A stretch of DNA of 64,000 nt from an uncultured Pelagibacteraceae bacterium (lineage in GTDB: Bacteria; Pseudomonadota; Alphaproteobacteria; Pelagibacterales; Pelagibacteraceae), in the NCBI GenBank assembly GCA_902537555.1, contig CACBBR010000006.1, positions 1-64,000 of the forward strand, given 5' to 3'. Below the pieces are notes generated by a model, which worked only from the letters and a program-made list of their open reading frames with translations, was not told where the DNA came from and ran no database searches. How positions within the stretch are numbered: position 1 is the first letter of the stretch; each line of letters begins with the position of its first letter. Positions 1-9,240 of this stretch are shown here, piece after piece. The position numbers were made by a program, and so were the translations under genes.

Positions 1-256
1 TCATTACATCAAATGAAAAATACTCAATATTATCAAATTTAATATCTGATAATTCACCTTCTTTTTTCGCTGTTTGTAATATTTTCATTTGTTTTGCACA
101 AGATGAACAATATTCTATCCAAGAACTAATCACTATAACTTTTCCCTCAGATTGAGCTTTATTAAACAATTCTTGGTCAAATGTTGTTTTCTTTTCCATT
201 GAATTCGCACTAAATGCAAACAGACAAATTATAAGTATTAAAATTTTTTTAAACAT
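1..256 (-). CDS. Thioredoxin-like secreted protein, C-terminus cut by window edge
   Basis: Reverse strand open from ATG at 256: MFKKILILIICLFAFSANSMEKKTTFDQELFNKAQSEGKVIVISSWIEYCSSCAKQMK...; signal peptide and WIEYCSSC (CxxC) motif. Not in ORF track. Confidence 0.7.
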   Translation of the reverse strand, partial: MFKKILILIICLFAFSANSMEKKTTFDQELFNKAQSEGKVIVISSWIEYCSSCAKQMKILQTAKKEGELSDIKFDNIEYFSFDVM

Positions 257-302
257 TTTTTAAAAATATGTATTTTTAAAATAAAAAAAATACTTTATAT
301 TG

Positions 303-368
303 ACACATGGGGTGCCAGTATAGGCTGAGAAAAACCCAAAGAACCTGTCCGGTAATTCAGAAAGGGAA
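303..368 (+). promoter_or_regulatory. TPP (Thi-box) riboswitch aptamer
   Basis: GGGGUGCC-N6-GGCUGAGA-AAAACCC-AAAGAACCUG-UCCGGUAAUUCAG-AAAGGGA matches the TPP aptamer core, directly upstream of an SSS-family transporter. Confidence 0.93.
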
Positions 369-370
369 TA

Positions 371-1801
371 ATGGAACAAATAAATATCATTAGTCAATCC
401 TCGGCAATAATATTAACTTTAGCAATTAGTATTGTTTTTGTAATTATTGGTCTTCTTTACTCTAAAAAGTTTCAAGGACTTAATAATTATTTAGTTGCAA
501 GTAGATCTGTTGGTACTTTTTCTTTAACAGCAAGTTTGGTCGCATCTGCTTTGGGTGCATGGATATTATTTGGCCCTGCATCTGCTGCTACATGGGGAGG
601 TATAGGGGCAGTTATCGGATATTCTTTAGGAACAGCATTTCCTCTTTTCACACTTATATACTTAGGAAAAAAATTTAGAGATAAATACCCAAGAAGCAAA
701 TCTTTAATTGAAGTTGTAAGACTTAGATTCGGTTCACAATTATTTAAACTGATTTTATTTTTATCCATTTTTTATATGTCTATTTTTTTAATAGCAGAGG
801 TGACAGCTGTTTCTATATTAATCAATTATATATCTGGAACAGATCTATGGATAACAGCATCTATAGTGATAATTAGTTCTCTTTTATATACTTTGTATGG
901 TGGATTACGAGCTTCAATATTTACAGATAATATACAGTTTATAGTTTTTGGTTTACTTTTAATAATATCATTTTCATATTTGATATCTTTAAACTCTAAT
1001 GAGTTTAGCTTTGAATTTATCAAACAAAATAAACCTAATTTATTAAGCTTTAACTATTTGCCAAATTTTACTGCAGGTCTAACTTTTTTTATAGCCGTTG
1101 CAGCAACAAATCTTTTTCATCAAGGTAATTGGCAAAGAGTTTATGCAGCTAAAGACAATAAAGTTTTAAAAAGTAGTCTAATTTTTTCATTTTTAATTAT
1201 TATACCAATTGTATTTTTGATGGGATTTACAGGGTTAATTGCAACTTCTCAAAATTCAAATCTAATTCCTGATCTAGCATTTTTTTCTTTGCTACTTAAA
1301 GAAAATGTACTTTTTTTATCAATTATAATAATAATTTTAGCTATTTCATTAACAGTAAGCAGCATAGATACCTTGGTAAACGCTATTTCAAGTTTAATAA
1401 TTGTTGATGGAAATAAAGTTATCAAATACAAAGGTGATTATTTAAAATTATCTAAGCAAATAATAATATTAATCTCTTTAATTTCTTTTTTTGTTGCATC
1501 AAAAGGAATAAGTATTTTATATTTATTTTTATTAGCTGATTTATTTTGTTGTGCGGCTGTACTAAGTGTATTTTATAGTTTTTACACCAAAAAATTTACT
1601 GAAAAAAATGCATATGTAGCTATTATTGTTGGATTAATTGGAGGAATTCTTTTATTCCCAAGTCCTGACTTTTCAAAATCAATTCTGGTCGGAATAATAT
1701 TGCCTCTAGACTTTTTACCTATATTTGTCTCTCAATCCTTGCTTTTTTGCTCATTTATTGTTGCAACATTTTTACCTATTTTAACTTGGAGACTAAAATA
1801 A
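371..1801 (+). CDS. thiV: Sodium:solute symporter family transporter, thiamin-precursor (HMP) transporter ThiV-like
   Basis: SSS-family multi-TM protein immediately downstream of a TPP riboswitch, as described for SAR11 ThiV. Confidence 0.8.
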   Translation: MEQINIISQSSAIILTLAISIVFVIIGLLYSKKFQGLNNYLVASRSVGTFSLTASLVASALGAWILFGPASAATWGGIGAVIGYSLGTAFPLFTLIYLGKKFRDKYPRSKSLIEVVRLRFGSQLFKLILFLSIFYMSIFLIAEVTAVSILINYISGTDLWITASIVIISSLLYTLYGGLRASIFTDNIQFIVFGLLLIISFSYLISLNSNEFSFEFIKQNKPNLLSFNYLPNFTAGLTFFIAVAATNLFHQGNWQRVYAAKDNKVLKSSLIFSFLIIIPIVFLMGFTGLIATSQNSNLIPDLAFFSLLLKENVLFLSIIIIILAISLTVSSIDTLVNAISSLIIVDGNKVIKYKGDYLKLSKQIIILISLISFFVASKGISILYLFLLADLFCCAAVLSVFYSFYTKKFTEKNAYVAIIVGLIGGILLFPSPDFSKSILVGIILPLDFLPIFVSQSLLFCSFIVATFLPILTWRLK

Positions 1802-1844
1802 ACCATCATTTACATCCTGTTTATATAAATATATTATAAAAGTT

Positions 1845-2951
1845 ATGAGTTTTATTTTGCCATTTATTGTATTGATCATTGTAGTTGTTTTTATTCATGA
1901 ATATGGACATTACTATTTTGCAAAGAAATATGGTGTTGGAGTAACTGACTTTTCTATAGGTTTTGGAAAAGAATTATTTGGTTGGAATGACAAATCTGGA
2001 ACAAGATGGAAAATTTGCTGGATACCCCTTGGCGGTTATGTTAAATTTTTTGGAGATCGAAATGTTTTTTCCCAGGCGGATCAAGAAGAACTTTTAAAAA
2101 AATACAATAAAGAAGATCAAGAAAAGCTTTTTGTCACAAAACCGTTGTATCAAAGATCATTGATTGTTGCAGGTGGTCCAATTGCAAACTTTGTTTTAGC
2201 AATATTTATTTTTTTATTCATATATATGTTTGCTGGAAAAGACTTTACCCCAGCAATTATCGATGAGGTTCAAAAAGACAGCCCTGCAGAAATTGCTGGA
2301 ATGAAAAAAAATGACATAATAATTGAGATAGATAATAACAAAGTAGAGAGTATTCTTGACGTTTCTAAACTAATTTTAATGTCAACATCTGAAATAGTTG
2401 ATTTTAAAGTTTCTAGATATGATCAAGAATTATTATTAAAAGTAAAACCAAAAATTGTTGCCGGAGTTGATAATCTAGGAAACAAAATTAACAAAAGAAT
2501 TATTGGCATAAAACTTAGTCCTTATAACAATGAAATAAATCATAAAAAATTAGGACCAGCTAGGGCATTAATTGAGTCTTTTAAAGAAGTTTACTTTGTT
2601 ACCACTTCTTCTCTTAAATATATGGGCTCAATGATTACTGGCTCTGGAGACAGTTCTCAATTAGGAGGGCCTATTAGAATAGCTAAAATTTCAGGTCAAG
2701 TTGCAGAGTTTGGAATACTCCCATTTATTAGCATGATGGCTTATATTTCAATTAGTCTAGGTTTAATAAATCTATTTCCCATCCCACTTTTAGATGGTGG
2801 TCACTTAATGTTTTACGCTTTCGAAAAAGTATTAGGAAAGCCGTTAAGCCAAAAAACTCAAGAAGGTTTTTTTCGAATCGGAATGTTTTTATTATTAACT
2901 TTGATGTTTTTTGCGACTTTCAACGACCTTAAAGATTTAGGCTTATTTTAA
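1845..2951 (+). CDS. rseP: RIP-type zinc metalloprotease (site-2 protease)
   Basis: HEYGHYYFAKKYGV (HExxH) at N-terminus, PDZ-like centre, C-terminal NLFPIPLLDGGH motif. Confidence 0.92.
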   Translation: MSFILPFIVLIIVVVFIHEYGHYYFAKKYGVGVTDFSIGFGKELFGWNDKSGTRWKICWIPLGGYVKFFGDRNVFSQADQEELLKKYNKEDQEKLFVTKPLYQRSLIVAGGPIANFVLAIFIFLFIYMFAGKDFTPAIIDEVQKDSPAEIAGMKKNDIIIEIDNNKVESILDVSKLILMSTSEIVDFKVSRYDQELLLKVKPKIVAGVDNLGNKINKRIIGIKLSPYNNEINHKKLGPARALIESFKEVYFVTTSSLKYMGSMITGSGDSSQLGGPIRIAKISGQVAEFGILPFISMMAYISISLGLINLFPIPLLDGGHLMFYAFEKVLGKPLSQKTQEGFFRIGMFLLLTLMFFATFNDLKDLGLF

Positions 2952-3044
2952 AGGCATTTTTGACAGTTAAAAAAGCTATATAAATCAACGTTTTTTTACA
3001 ACTATATGTTGTGCCAAAAAATATTTTAGACACAAAAAAAAAGC

Positions 3045-3075
3045 TTGAATTATCAATGATTTTGTTAAGTATATA
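3045..3075 (+). promoter_or_regulatory. Possible sigma70 promoter for HU gene
   Basis: TTGAAT ... TATATA-like -10 upstream of 3103 ATG; spacing not ideal. Confidence 0.3.
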
Positions 3076-3102
3076 AATATAACCTTTAAAACCGGAGCTA
3101 AA

Positions 3103-3378
3103 ATGAACAAAAAACAACTTATAGCGAAACTAGCTGGGTCGTTAAATCAAAGTAAAGCTGATGCTGAGCGTACTTTTGATACAATTACCAACACTATTTT
3201 GGATGCTTTAAAAGGCGACGATAATGTGAAAATTGCTGGTTTTGGTACATATAAAGTGGCTAAAAGAAAAGCCCGAATTGGCCGTAATCCAAGAACTGGA
3301 GAACAAATCCAAATCGCAGCTTCTCAAAAGGTAAAATTTTTACCTGCAAAAGCACTTAAAGAAGTTTTCAACAAATAA
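3103..3378 (+). CDS. hup: HU family DNA-binding protein
   Basis: MNKKQLIAKLAG...VKIAGFGTYKVAKRKARIGRNPRTGEQIQIAASQKVKFLPAKALKE. Confidence 0.95.
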   Translation: MNKKQLIAKLAGSLNQSKADAERTFDTITNTILDALKGDDNVKIAGFGTYKVAKRKARIGRNPRTGEQIQIAASQKVKFLPAKALKEVFNK

Positions 3379-3387
3379 ACTTTTTTT

Positions 3388-3427
3388 AACAGCCTTTTTT
3401 AAGCTTAAAAACTTGAAAAAGGCTGTT
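3388..3427 (+). terminator. Stem-loop after HU gene (12-bp stem AACAGCCTTTTT/AAAAAGGCTGTT)
   Basis: Perfect inverted repeat just after HU stop codon; no downstream T-tract. Confidence 0.5.
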
Positions 3428-3523
3428 ACTACATGCACTTACTGCATACCTATTTTTCCTAACTATCATTAGTTTTTAATTTTATTAAATTTATAAGAAC
3501 ACCTTTAATTAAACGGAGGTGAA

Positions 3524-4825
3524 ATGGTTAAACTTTTAAAAAAACTGGTTGGTCCATTAGTAAGTTTATTTTTCTTACTAAATATGACAAGCGCCGGTTA
3601 TGCTGAAACTACAGTTTCAGCTGAAGTAGGTTTCATATTCAATACATTTCTTTTCTTGGTCTGTGGTTTTCTAGTAATGTTTATGGCAGCTGGATTCGCC
3701 ATGCTTGAATCAGGAATGGTAACATCAAAAAGTGTATCAGTAATATGTGCCAAAAATATTGGATTATTTTCAATAGCTGGAATTATGTTCTGGATGGTTG
3801 GATATAATTTAGCATACGGAATTCCAGAAGGTGGATACATTGGAAGCTTTACTCCATGGTCTGATGCAAGTTCAGTAGATACTGGATATGCAGATGGATC
3901 TGATTGGTACTTCCAAATGGTTTTCTGTGCAACAACAGTATCAATTGTATCTGGAACATTAGCTGAAAGAATTAAATTATGGCCATTCTTTTTATTTGCA
4001 GCTATTCTTTCAGGTATCATTTATCCAATCGTTATGGGTTGGCAGTGGGGAGGTGGCTGGTTAGCAGCTGCTGGTTTCTCAGACTTTGCTGGCTCTACTC
4101 TCGTTCACTCAACTGGAGGTGCAGCAGCATTAGCTGGAGCAATTCTATTAGGAGCTAGAACAGGTAGATTTGATAAATCTGGAGCAGCTAAACCTATGAA
4201 GCCGTTTGCGGCGTCATCTGTACCATTGGTAACAGTTGGAGTATTTATTTTATGGCTAGGTTGGTTCGGATTTAATGGTGGATCACAATTAGCAATGGGA
4301 ACATTTGATGATGCAGTTGCTGTATCAAATATTTTCATTAATACAAATTTAGCAGCCTGTGGTGGTGTATTAGCAGCTGGAGCAGTAACTAGATTAATGG
4401 CAGGAAAAACTGACGTTATACAAATGCTTAACGGAGCAATTGGTGGTCTAGTAGCAATTACAGCTGAACCATTAATGCCTTCACCGCTAGCAGCAATTCT
4501 TATAGGTGCAATTGGTGGACTAATAGTTGTGTTCGGAACTAAATTATTATTCTCACTTAAAATCGATGATGTAGTTGGAGCAATTCCAGCTCACTTATTC
4601 GCTGGAGTATGGGGAACATTAGCTGTTCCACTTACAAATGGTGATGCATCATTCGGTGCGCAGCTTCTTGGAGTAATATCAATCAATGCATTTGTTTTTA
4701 TAGTTTCACTAATAGTTTGGGGAATTATGAAAGGTACAATGGGTATAAGATTGAGTAAAGAAGCAGAAAGACTTGGAACTGACGTTTCAGAGTCTGGTGT
4801 AATTGCATACGCAATAAGAGACTAA
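3524..4825 (+). CDS. amt: Ammonium transporter
   Basis: Amt/MEP family sequence (AMLESGMV, FWMVGYNLAYG, STLVHSTGGAAALAGAILLG, HLFAGVWGTLAVPL). Confidence 0.96.
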   Translation: MVKLLKKLVGPLVSLFFLLNMTSAGYAETTVSAEVGFIFNTFLFLVCGFLVMFMAAGFAMLESGMVTSKSVSVICAKNIGLFSIAGIMFWMVGYNLAYGIPEGGYIGSFTPWSDASSVDTGYADGSDWYFQMVFCATTVSIVSGTLAERIKLWPFFLFAAILSGIIYPIVMGWQWGGGWLAAAGFSDFAGSTLVHSTGGAAALAGAILLGARTGRFDKSGAAKPMKPFAASSVPLVTVGVFILWLGWFGFNGGSQLAMGTFDDAVAVSNIFINTNLAACGGVLAAGAVTRLMAGKTDVIQMLNGAIGGLVAITAEPLMPSPLAAILIGAIGGLIVVFGTKLLFSLKIDDVVGAIPAHLFAGVWGTLAVPLTNGDASFGAQLLGVISINAFVFIVSLIVWGIMKGTMGIRLSKEAERLGTDVSESGVIAYAIRD

Positions 4826-4854
4826 AGAATAACTATCTCTCTCTCTATAGTTAG

Positions 4855-4884
4855 AAAAGGCCCCTATTTGGGGCCTTTTTTATT
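4855..4884 (+). terminator. Rho-independent terminator after amt
   Basis: AAAAGGCCCCTATTTGGGGCCTTTTTT, 8-10 bp stem plus T-run. Confidence 0.9.
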
Positions 4885-5326
4885 TAATACTATTAATAAA
4901 ATCTAAAACCTCTTGAGCATGGCCTACTGCTCTAATGTTTCTCCACTCTTTTATAATTTTATTTTTTTTAATTACAAAAGTACTTCTAACAGTGCCCATA
5001 AATTCCCTGCCCATAAATTTCTTTTTAGCCCATGTTTTGTATGCTTTAAGAGAGGTCTTGTCTTCATCAGCTAGTAACTCAAACTTTAGATTAAGTTTTT
5101 TGCTCCATTTTTGATGACTTTCTAAACTATCTTTTGAAATTCCATAAATTGTGCATCCAAGATTTTCAAATTTACTTAGAAGTTTATTAAAATCATTTGT
5201 TTCAATCGTACATCCACTTGTATTGTCCTTTGGATAAAAATAGATGATAATATACTTAGATTTTACTTTATTTAATTCTACTGTTTTTCCAGATGTAGAT
5301 GATAATTTAAAGTTTGGAGCTTTCAT
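4880..5326 (-). CDS. bcp: Peroxiredoxin (thioredoxin-dependent thiol peroxidase, Bcp family)
   Basis: MKAPNFKLSSTSGKTVELNKVKSKYIIIYFYPKDNTSGCTIETNDF; start at 5326 preferred over ORF-track 5377 (AAAGGTG upstream). Confidence 0.9.
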   Translation of the reverse strand: MKAPNFKLSSTSGKTVELNKVKSKYIIIYFYPKDNTSGCTIETNDFNKLLSKFENLGCTIYGISKDSLESHQKWSKKLNLKFELLADEDKTSLKAYKTWAKKKFMGREFMGTVRSTFVIKKNKIIKEWRNIRAVGHAQEVLDFINSIK

Positions 5327-5379
5327 ATAGACACCTTTATTTTTATAGTAATATATTTTATTTAGTGTAATAAACATTT

Positions 5380-5766
5380 ATGACAATAAAATCAGCATCA
5401 ACATTAGTCGCAGAAGCTCTAAAACAAATAAAAACCATATCACCCAGTGAAGCTTTAGAAAAAGTTAATAATAATACCTGTAATCTTATTGATATAAGAG
5501 ATGTAAGAGAATTAGAAAGATTAGGTAGAATAGAAAACTCTTCTCATATACCAAGAGGAATGTTGGAATTTTGGATGGATCCAGATAGTCAATATTTTAA
5601 GGAAGGAAAAATCGATATGAATAAAGAAATAGTTTTATTCTGTGCAGGAGGACTTAGATCAGCTTTAGCCACTAAAACTTTACAAAATATGGGTTTTACT
5701 AACATTTCTCATGTGGATGGTGGATTTGGTTCAATGCAAAATTCTGGATTTAAAATTGTAAAATAA
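5380..5766 (+). CDS. Rhodanese-like domain protein
   Basis: LIDIRDVRELERLGRIENSSHIPRG...VLFCAGGLRSALATKTLQNMGF (active-site Cys in CAGGLRS). Confidence 0.9.
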   Translation: MTIKSASTLVAEALKQIKTISPSEALEKVNNNTCNLIDIRDVRELERLGRIENSSHIPRGMLEFWMDPDSQYFKEGKIDMNKEIVLFCAGGLRSALATKTLQNMGFTNISHVDGGFGSMQNSGFKIVK

Positions 5767-5774
5767 TCCTGAAG

Positions 5775-6248
5775 TTAGTCTAATAAATTTATTCTCTTAG
5801 CGTAAAACATTCTAGCAATCCAATAAATTACCAAACCAATTGGACCAATAAAGTAAGTTATAGTTAACGGAATAAAAACTAAATATTTTGACATAAATAA
5901 TTTTTGACTATCTTTCATAATCCAGGCGCCACAAAATAAATTTACAGCCAAAAAGTGTGTCCAAAACATTATTAAAAAAGCTTCTGCCTCAAAGAGGTTT
6001 CTTAAATCGTATAAACCAAGATACAGTGTAAAATTATAATCAAAATCGTATCCAGAAACAAAAAAGTAGTAACCCAGATAGCAATACACAGCAGACAATA
6101 TTAAAAAAGGAACAACAGATGTTACTAGCAAACCACAAACTTTAGATTGTGGAAAAACAATCAAAATCAGCCAAAAAGGTATTACACCAATATTTAACCA
6201 TAAATAGATCATTTCTATGGTAAAAAAAGCTGCTATTTGTTCAATCAT
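5775..6248 (-). CDS. ABA4-like (DUF4281) membrane protein
   Basis: Four-TM protein with RNLFEAEAFLIMFWTHFLAVNLFCGAWIMKDS ... GPIGLVIYWIAR pattern of ABA4-like family. Confidence 0.7.
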   Translation of the reverse strand: MIEQIAAFFTIEMIYLWLNIGVIPFWLILIVFPQSKVCGLLVTSVVPFLILSAVYCYLGYYFFVSGYDFDYNFTLYLGLYDLRNLFEAEAFLIMFWTHFLAVNLFCGAWIMKDSQKLFMSKYLVFIPLTITYFIGPIGLVIYWIARMFYAKRINLLD

Positions 6249-6277
6249 AATATTTTTATATTATATTAAATAAGCGC

Positions 6278-6841
6278 ATGATTCCTATAAAAAATAAAAA
6301 AAAGACATTAGAAGTCACGGTAACTGAAATGACTAATTTTGCACTTAATTATGTAGAAAAATTTGCTCCATCAAAACAACAATTGAGAACCTATTTGTTA
6401 AAAAAATATCTTACGTCAAGAACTCCAAATATAAAAAAAAATGACGTATCAAATTTAATCGATATTGTTCTTGAAGATCTTGAAAAATCAAAATTTATTA
6501 ATGACAAATTTTATTCAGAATCTAAAGCAAAAAGTTTAATACAAAGAGGATCTTCAATAAATAAGATAAGAAATTATTTAATCAACAAAGGTGTAGGTGA
6601 AAAATATATAAAAAATACTATCGAACAAATCAAAGATAAAAATGAAGACCAAGATTTTTTTTCAGCTATAAAAATTTGTAAAAAAAAAAGAATTGGACCA
6701 TCAAGACAGGATGACAATAGACCTTTATTTTATAAAAAAGACATCGGAGTATTGGCACGATCAGGTTTTGATTTTGAAGTTTCAAGAAGAGTAATGGATT
6801 TAGATAAAGATGAATATTTAAAGATTATAAATCTTCTTTAG
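6278..6841 (+). CDS. recX: RecX-family regulatory protein
   Basis: Helical repeats: YVEKFAPSKQQLRTYLLKKY, LEKSKFINDKFYSESKAKSLIQRGSSINKIRNYLINKGV. Confidence 0.75.
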   Translation: MIPIKNKKKTLEVTVTEMTNFALNYVEKFAPSKQQLRTYLLKKYLTSRTPNIKKNDVSNLIDIVLEDLEKSKFINDKFYSESKAKSLIQRGSSINKIRNYLINKGVGEKYIKNTIEQIKDKNEDQDFFSAIKICKKKRIGPSRQDDNRPLFYKKDIGVLARSGFDFEVSRRVMDLDKDEYLKIINLL

Positions 6842-6974
6842 TTTTTTTATTTTTTTCTTCTAAATAATATTGAATTTTGTTTTTTATATAATTTTTGACC
6901 ATTACAAAAACTATTAAGCCAAATATTGAAACTGATACAATAATTATTAAAATTATTCTTAATTGCTCGCTCAT
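6825..6974 (-). CDS. 49-aa single-TM small protein (unannotated in ORF track)
   Basis: MSEQLRIILIIIVSVSIFGLIVFVMVKNYIKNKIQYYLEEKNKKTKEDL; ATGA overlap with upstream cysQ-like stop; 3' end overlaps recX 3' end. Confidence 0.7.
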   Translation of the reverse strand: MSEQLRIILIIIVSVSIFGLIVFVMVKNYIKNKIQYYLEEKNKKTKEDL

Positions 6975-7756
6975 TTTAATTTATCGCTTCTTTTGATAAT
7001 TAAACTTGGATTTTTAAAATCTTTTTTGCCATAACTAATTTCATTACCATCAAAATCTCTAATTATACCACCTGCGTTTTCTAATATAGCATGTCCCGCA
7101 GCAATATCCCACTCACATGCCCTAGGTTCTGCAACATAACCATCAAACTCTCCTGTTGCAATTACGCAAAATTTGAGTGAGCTCTTCATTTTAACATATT
7201 CTGTTACGCCAATTTTTTTATGAATTATCTCAATTTCAGGTTTTAATATATTTGAGTATGAAACAACTTTTACTGAATTTAATGATGTTAATTTTTTACA
7301 ATCTAATTTAATCTTTTTATTATTAGATAATTCAAATGATTTATCTTTTCCATAAGAATAAAACATTCTTTTTTTCGCTGGCGCATTGATTAATCCTGCA
7401 ACAGCTTTCCCATTTAATATCAACCCAGCATTTAAAGTAAATTCCTCTTTGTTGTTAATATAATCATATGTTCCATCAATAGGATCGATAAGCCAAAAGT
7501 CTTTTAGATCATTTTTAGATTTGTTGTGTGAAGTTTCTTCAGAGACAATTGGAATTTCAGGGGTTAATTCTAATATTTTTTTTGTAAGAACCTTATTTAC
7601 CTCAATATCACCATTACTAACTGGCGTATTATCAGATTTAATTTCTTTTTTTAAACCTTGATTTCTTAGTTTAATAGAAAGATCTCCTGCCATTAAGAAG
7701 GTATCTATTAAATTTTCAATAATACCTTTTAATTTAGTTTCATCCATTATTATCAA
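6971..7756 (-). CDS. cysQ: Inositol monophosphatase family / 3'(2'),5'-bisphosphate nucleotidase CysQ-like
   Basis: VSEETSH, DFWLIDPIDGTYDYINNKEEFTLNAGLI, ACEWDIAAGHAILENAGG motifs. Alternative start Met at 7747. Confidence 0.85.
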   Translation of the reverse strand: MIIMDETKLKGIIENLIDTFLMAGDLSIKLRNQGLKKEIKSDNTPVSNGDIEVNKVLTKKILELTPEIPIVSEETSHNKSKNDLKDFWLIDPIDGTYDYINNKEEFTLNAGLILNGKAVAGLINAPAKKRMFYSYGKDKSFELSNNKKIKLDCKKLTSLNSVKVVSYSNILKPEIEIIHKKIGVTEYVKMKSSLKFCVIATGEFDGYVAEPRACEWDIAAGHAILENAGGIIRDFDGNEISYGKKDFKNPSLIIKRSDKLK

Positions 7757-7916
7757 TTCTTTCTAACTCAATATTATTTGCATTTATTACTTTTTTACCA
7801 ACATTTTCAAAGTTTACAGTTACTTTGTCTTTAATTATTGACTGAACTTGACCAATACCCCAACTTTTATTGGCAGGGTTAATAACTTTGTCACCTGGTT
7901 CAAAATCTAAAATCAT
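7740..7916 (-). CDS. DUF3553-like small protein, 58 aa (not in ORF track)
   Basis: [58 protein letters not shown]; 3' end overlaps cysQ-like start. Confidence 0.75.
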   Translation of the reverse strand: MILDFEPGDKVINPANKSWGIGQVQSIIKDKVTVNFENVGKKVINANNIELERIDNNG

Positions 7917-7957
7917 TTAATTTAACTTATAATAGAAATAAGTATAAATACCATCAA

Positions 7958-9076
7958 ATGAATTTTGAAACTAACTCTTTAGGATTTAATAAAAAACCAT
8001 CAGAAACAACTGTTGTTGTTGCAATGTCTGGAGGTGTGGACTCCTCAACAGTTGCAGGATTGATGAAAAAAGAAGGTTATAAAGTAATTGGTATAACTTT
8101 GAAATTATATGATGACGGTAAAGAAGTTGCTGCTTCAAAACAATGTTGCTCAGGTCAGGATATAATGGATGCTAAGAGAGTGGCACATAGATTAGATATA
8201 GAACATAAGATATTATATTATCAAAGCAAATTTAAACAAGGCGTTGTTGATAATTTTGTTGAAAGTTATTTAAAAGGGGAAACACCAATACCTTGTGTAC
8301 AATGTAATCAAACAGTCAAATTTAAAGATTTGTTTGATTTTTCAAAAGAGTTAAATGCAGATGCTTTAATAACAGGTCACTATGTTAAGAGTTTGACACA
8401 AAATAATAAAACAAACATGTATAGAGCAATAGATGAGAATAGAGATCAGAGCTATTTTTTATTCAATACTACAAGAGAACAATTGAACTATATCAGATTT
8501 CCATTGGGAGGGTTATTTAAAGATAAAACAAGAGAAATTGCCAAAGAATTAAATTTAAATGTTGCAGACAAACCAGATAGCCAAGATATATGCTTTGTTC
8601 CTAATGGAGACTATGCATCAGTAATAAAAAAATTTAAACCAGAGTCTTATAAAAAAGGAAATATTAAAAATTTAGATGGAAAAGTTGTTGGCGTACATGA
8701 TGGAATAGTCAATTTCACAATTGGTCAAAGAAAAGGAATTAAAGTTTCCAACGAAGAACCATTTTATGTAATTAAAATTGATGCGGAAAAAAATGAAATA
8801 TTTATAGGACCTAAAGAAAAATTAGCAAAGACAGAAATTAATTTAAAAAATTTAAATCTTTTGGCAGACAATCAAGAATTTAATCAAAAAATTTTAGTAA
8901 AAGTAAGATCCACTGGTAAACTTTTAGAGGCAAATGTAGATTTTCAGAACAATAATGATGCAAAAGTTAATCTTTTTAGTCCTGAATATGGAATTTCACC
9001 AGGCCAAGCTTGTGTATTCTACAAGAAAGACCAATTTGGTCATAAAGTATTAGGTGGTGGTTGGATTAAAGATTAA
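7958..9076 (+). CDS. mnmA: tRNA-specific 2-thiouridylase
   Basis: [48 protein letters not shown]. Confidence 0.96.
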   Translation: MNFETNSLGFNKKPSETTVVVAMSGGVDSSTVAGLMKKEGYKVIGITLKLYDDGKEVAASKQCCSGQDIMDAKRVAHRLDIEHKILYYQSKFKQGVVDNFVESYLKGETPIPCVQCNQTVKFKDLFDFSKELNADALITGHYVKSLTQNNKTNMYRAIDENRDQSYFLFNTTREQLNYIRFPLGGLFKDKTREIAKELNLNVADKPDSQDICFVPNGDYASVIKKFKPESYKKGNIKNLDGKVVGVHDGIVNFTIGQRKGIKVSNEEPFYVIKIDAEKNEIFIGPKEKLAKTEINLKNLNLLADNQEFNQKILVKVRSTGKLLEANVDFQNNNDAKVNLFSPEYGISPGQACVFYKKDQFGHKVLGGGWIKD

Positions 9077-9081
9077 AAATT

Positions 9082-9165
9082 TTATTTCTTTTTATTTTTT
9101 TTTCTAGCTCTTCTCTTTTTAGAGCCCATTTTTCTACGGCCTCTGTGTTTTTTTGGGTATCCCAT
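9082..9165 (-). CDS. 27-aa hyperbasic peptide (ribosomal-type small protein candidate)
   Basis: MGYPKKHRGRRKMGSKKRRARKKNKKK; AAGGAGA Shine-Dalgarno about 3 nt before ATG on the minus strand; not in ORF track. Confidence 0.7.
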   Translation of the reverse strand: MGYPKKHRGRRKMGSKKRRARKKNKKK

Positions 9166-9240
9166 AATCTCCTTAGTTTTACTATTTTATTGACTTATTT
9201 GGTGGATATAGCATTGTCCAATGAACATAGCAATTTTTTT

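Noticed and set aside
2929-3117. 62-aa minus-strand ORF between rseP and HU
   Set aside because: Overlaps the HU start/promoter region; no SD and no recognisable homology
3598-4020. 140-aa minus-strand ORF inside amt
   Set aside because: Fully antisense to a well-supported ammonium transporter; low-complexity antisense translation with no family resemblance
9145-9240. N-terminal extension of metC in ORF track
   Set aside because: Residues MFFWVSHNLLSFTILL... are not Cys/Met-enzyme-like and overlap the 27-aa minus-strand ORF; internal ATG at 9241 fits better
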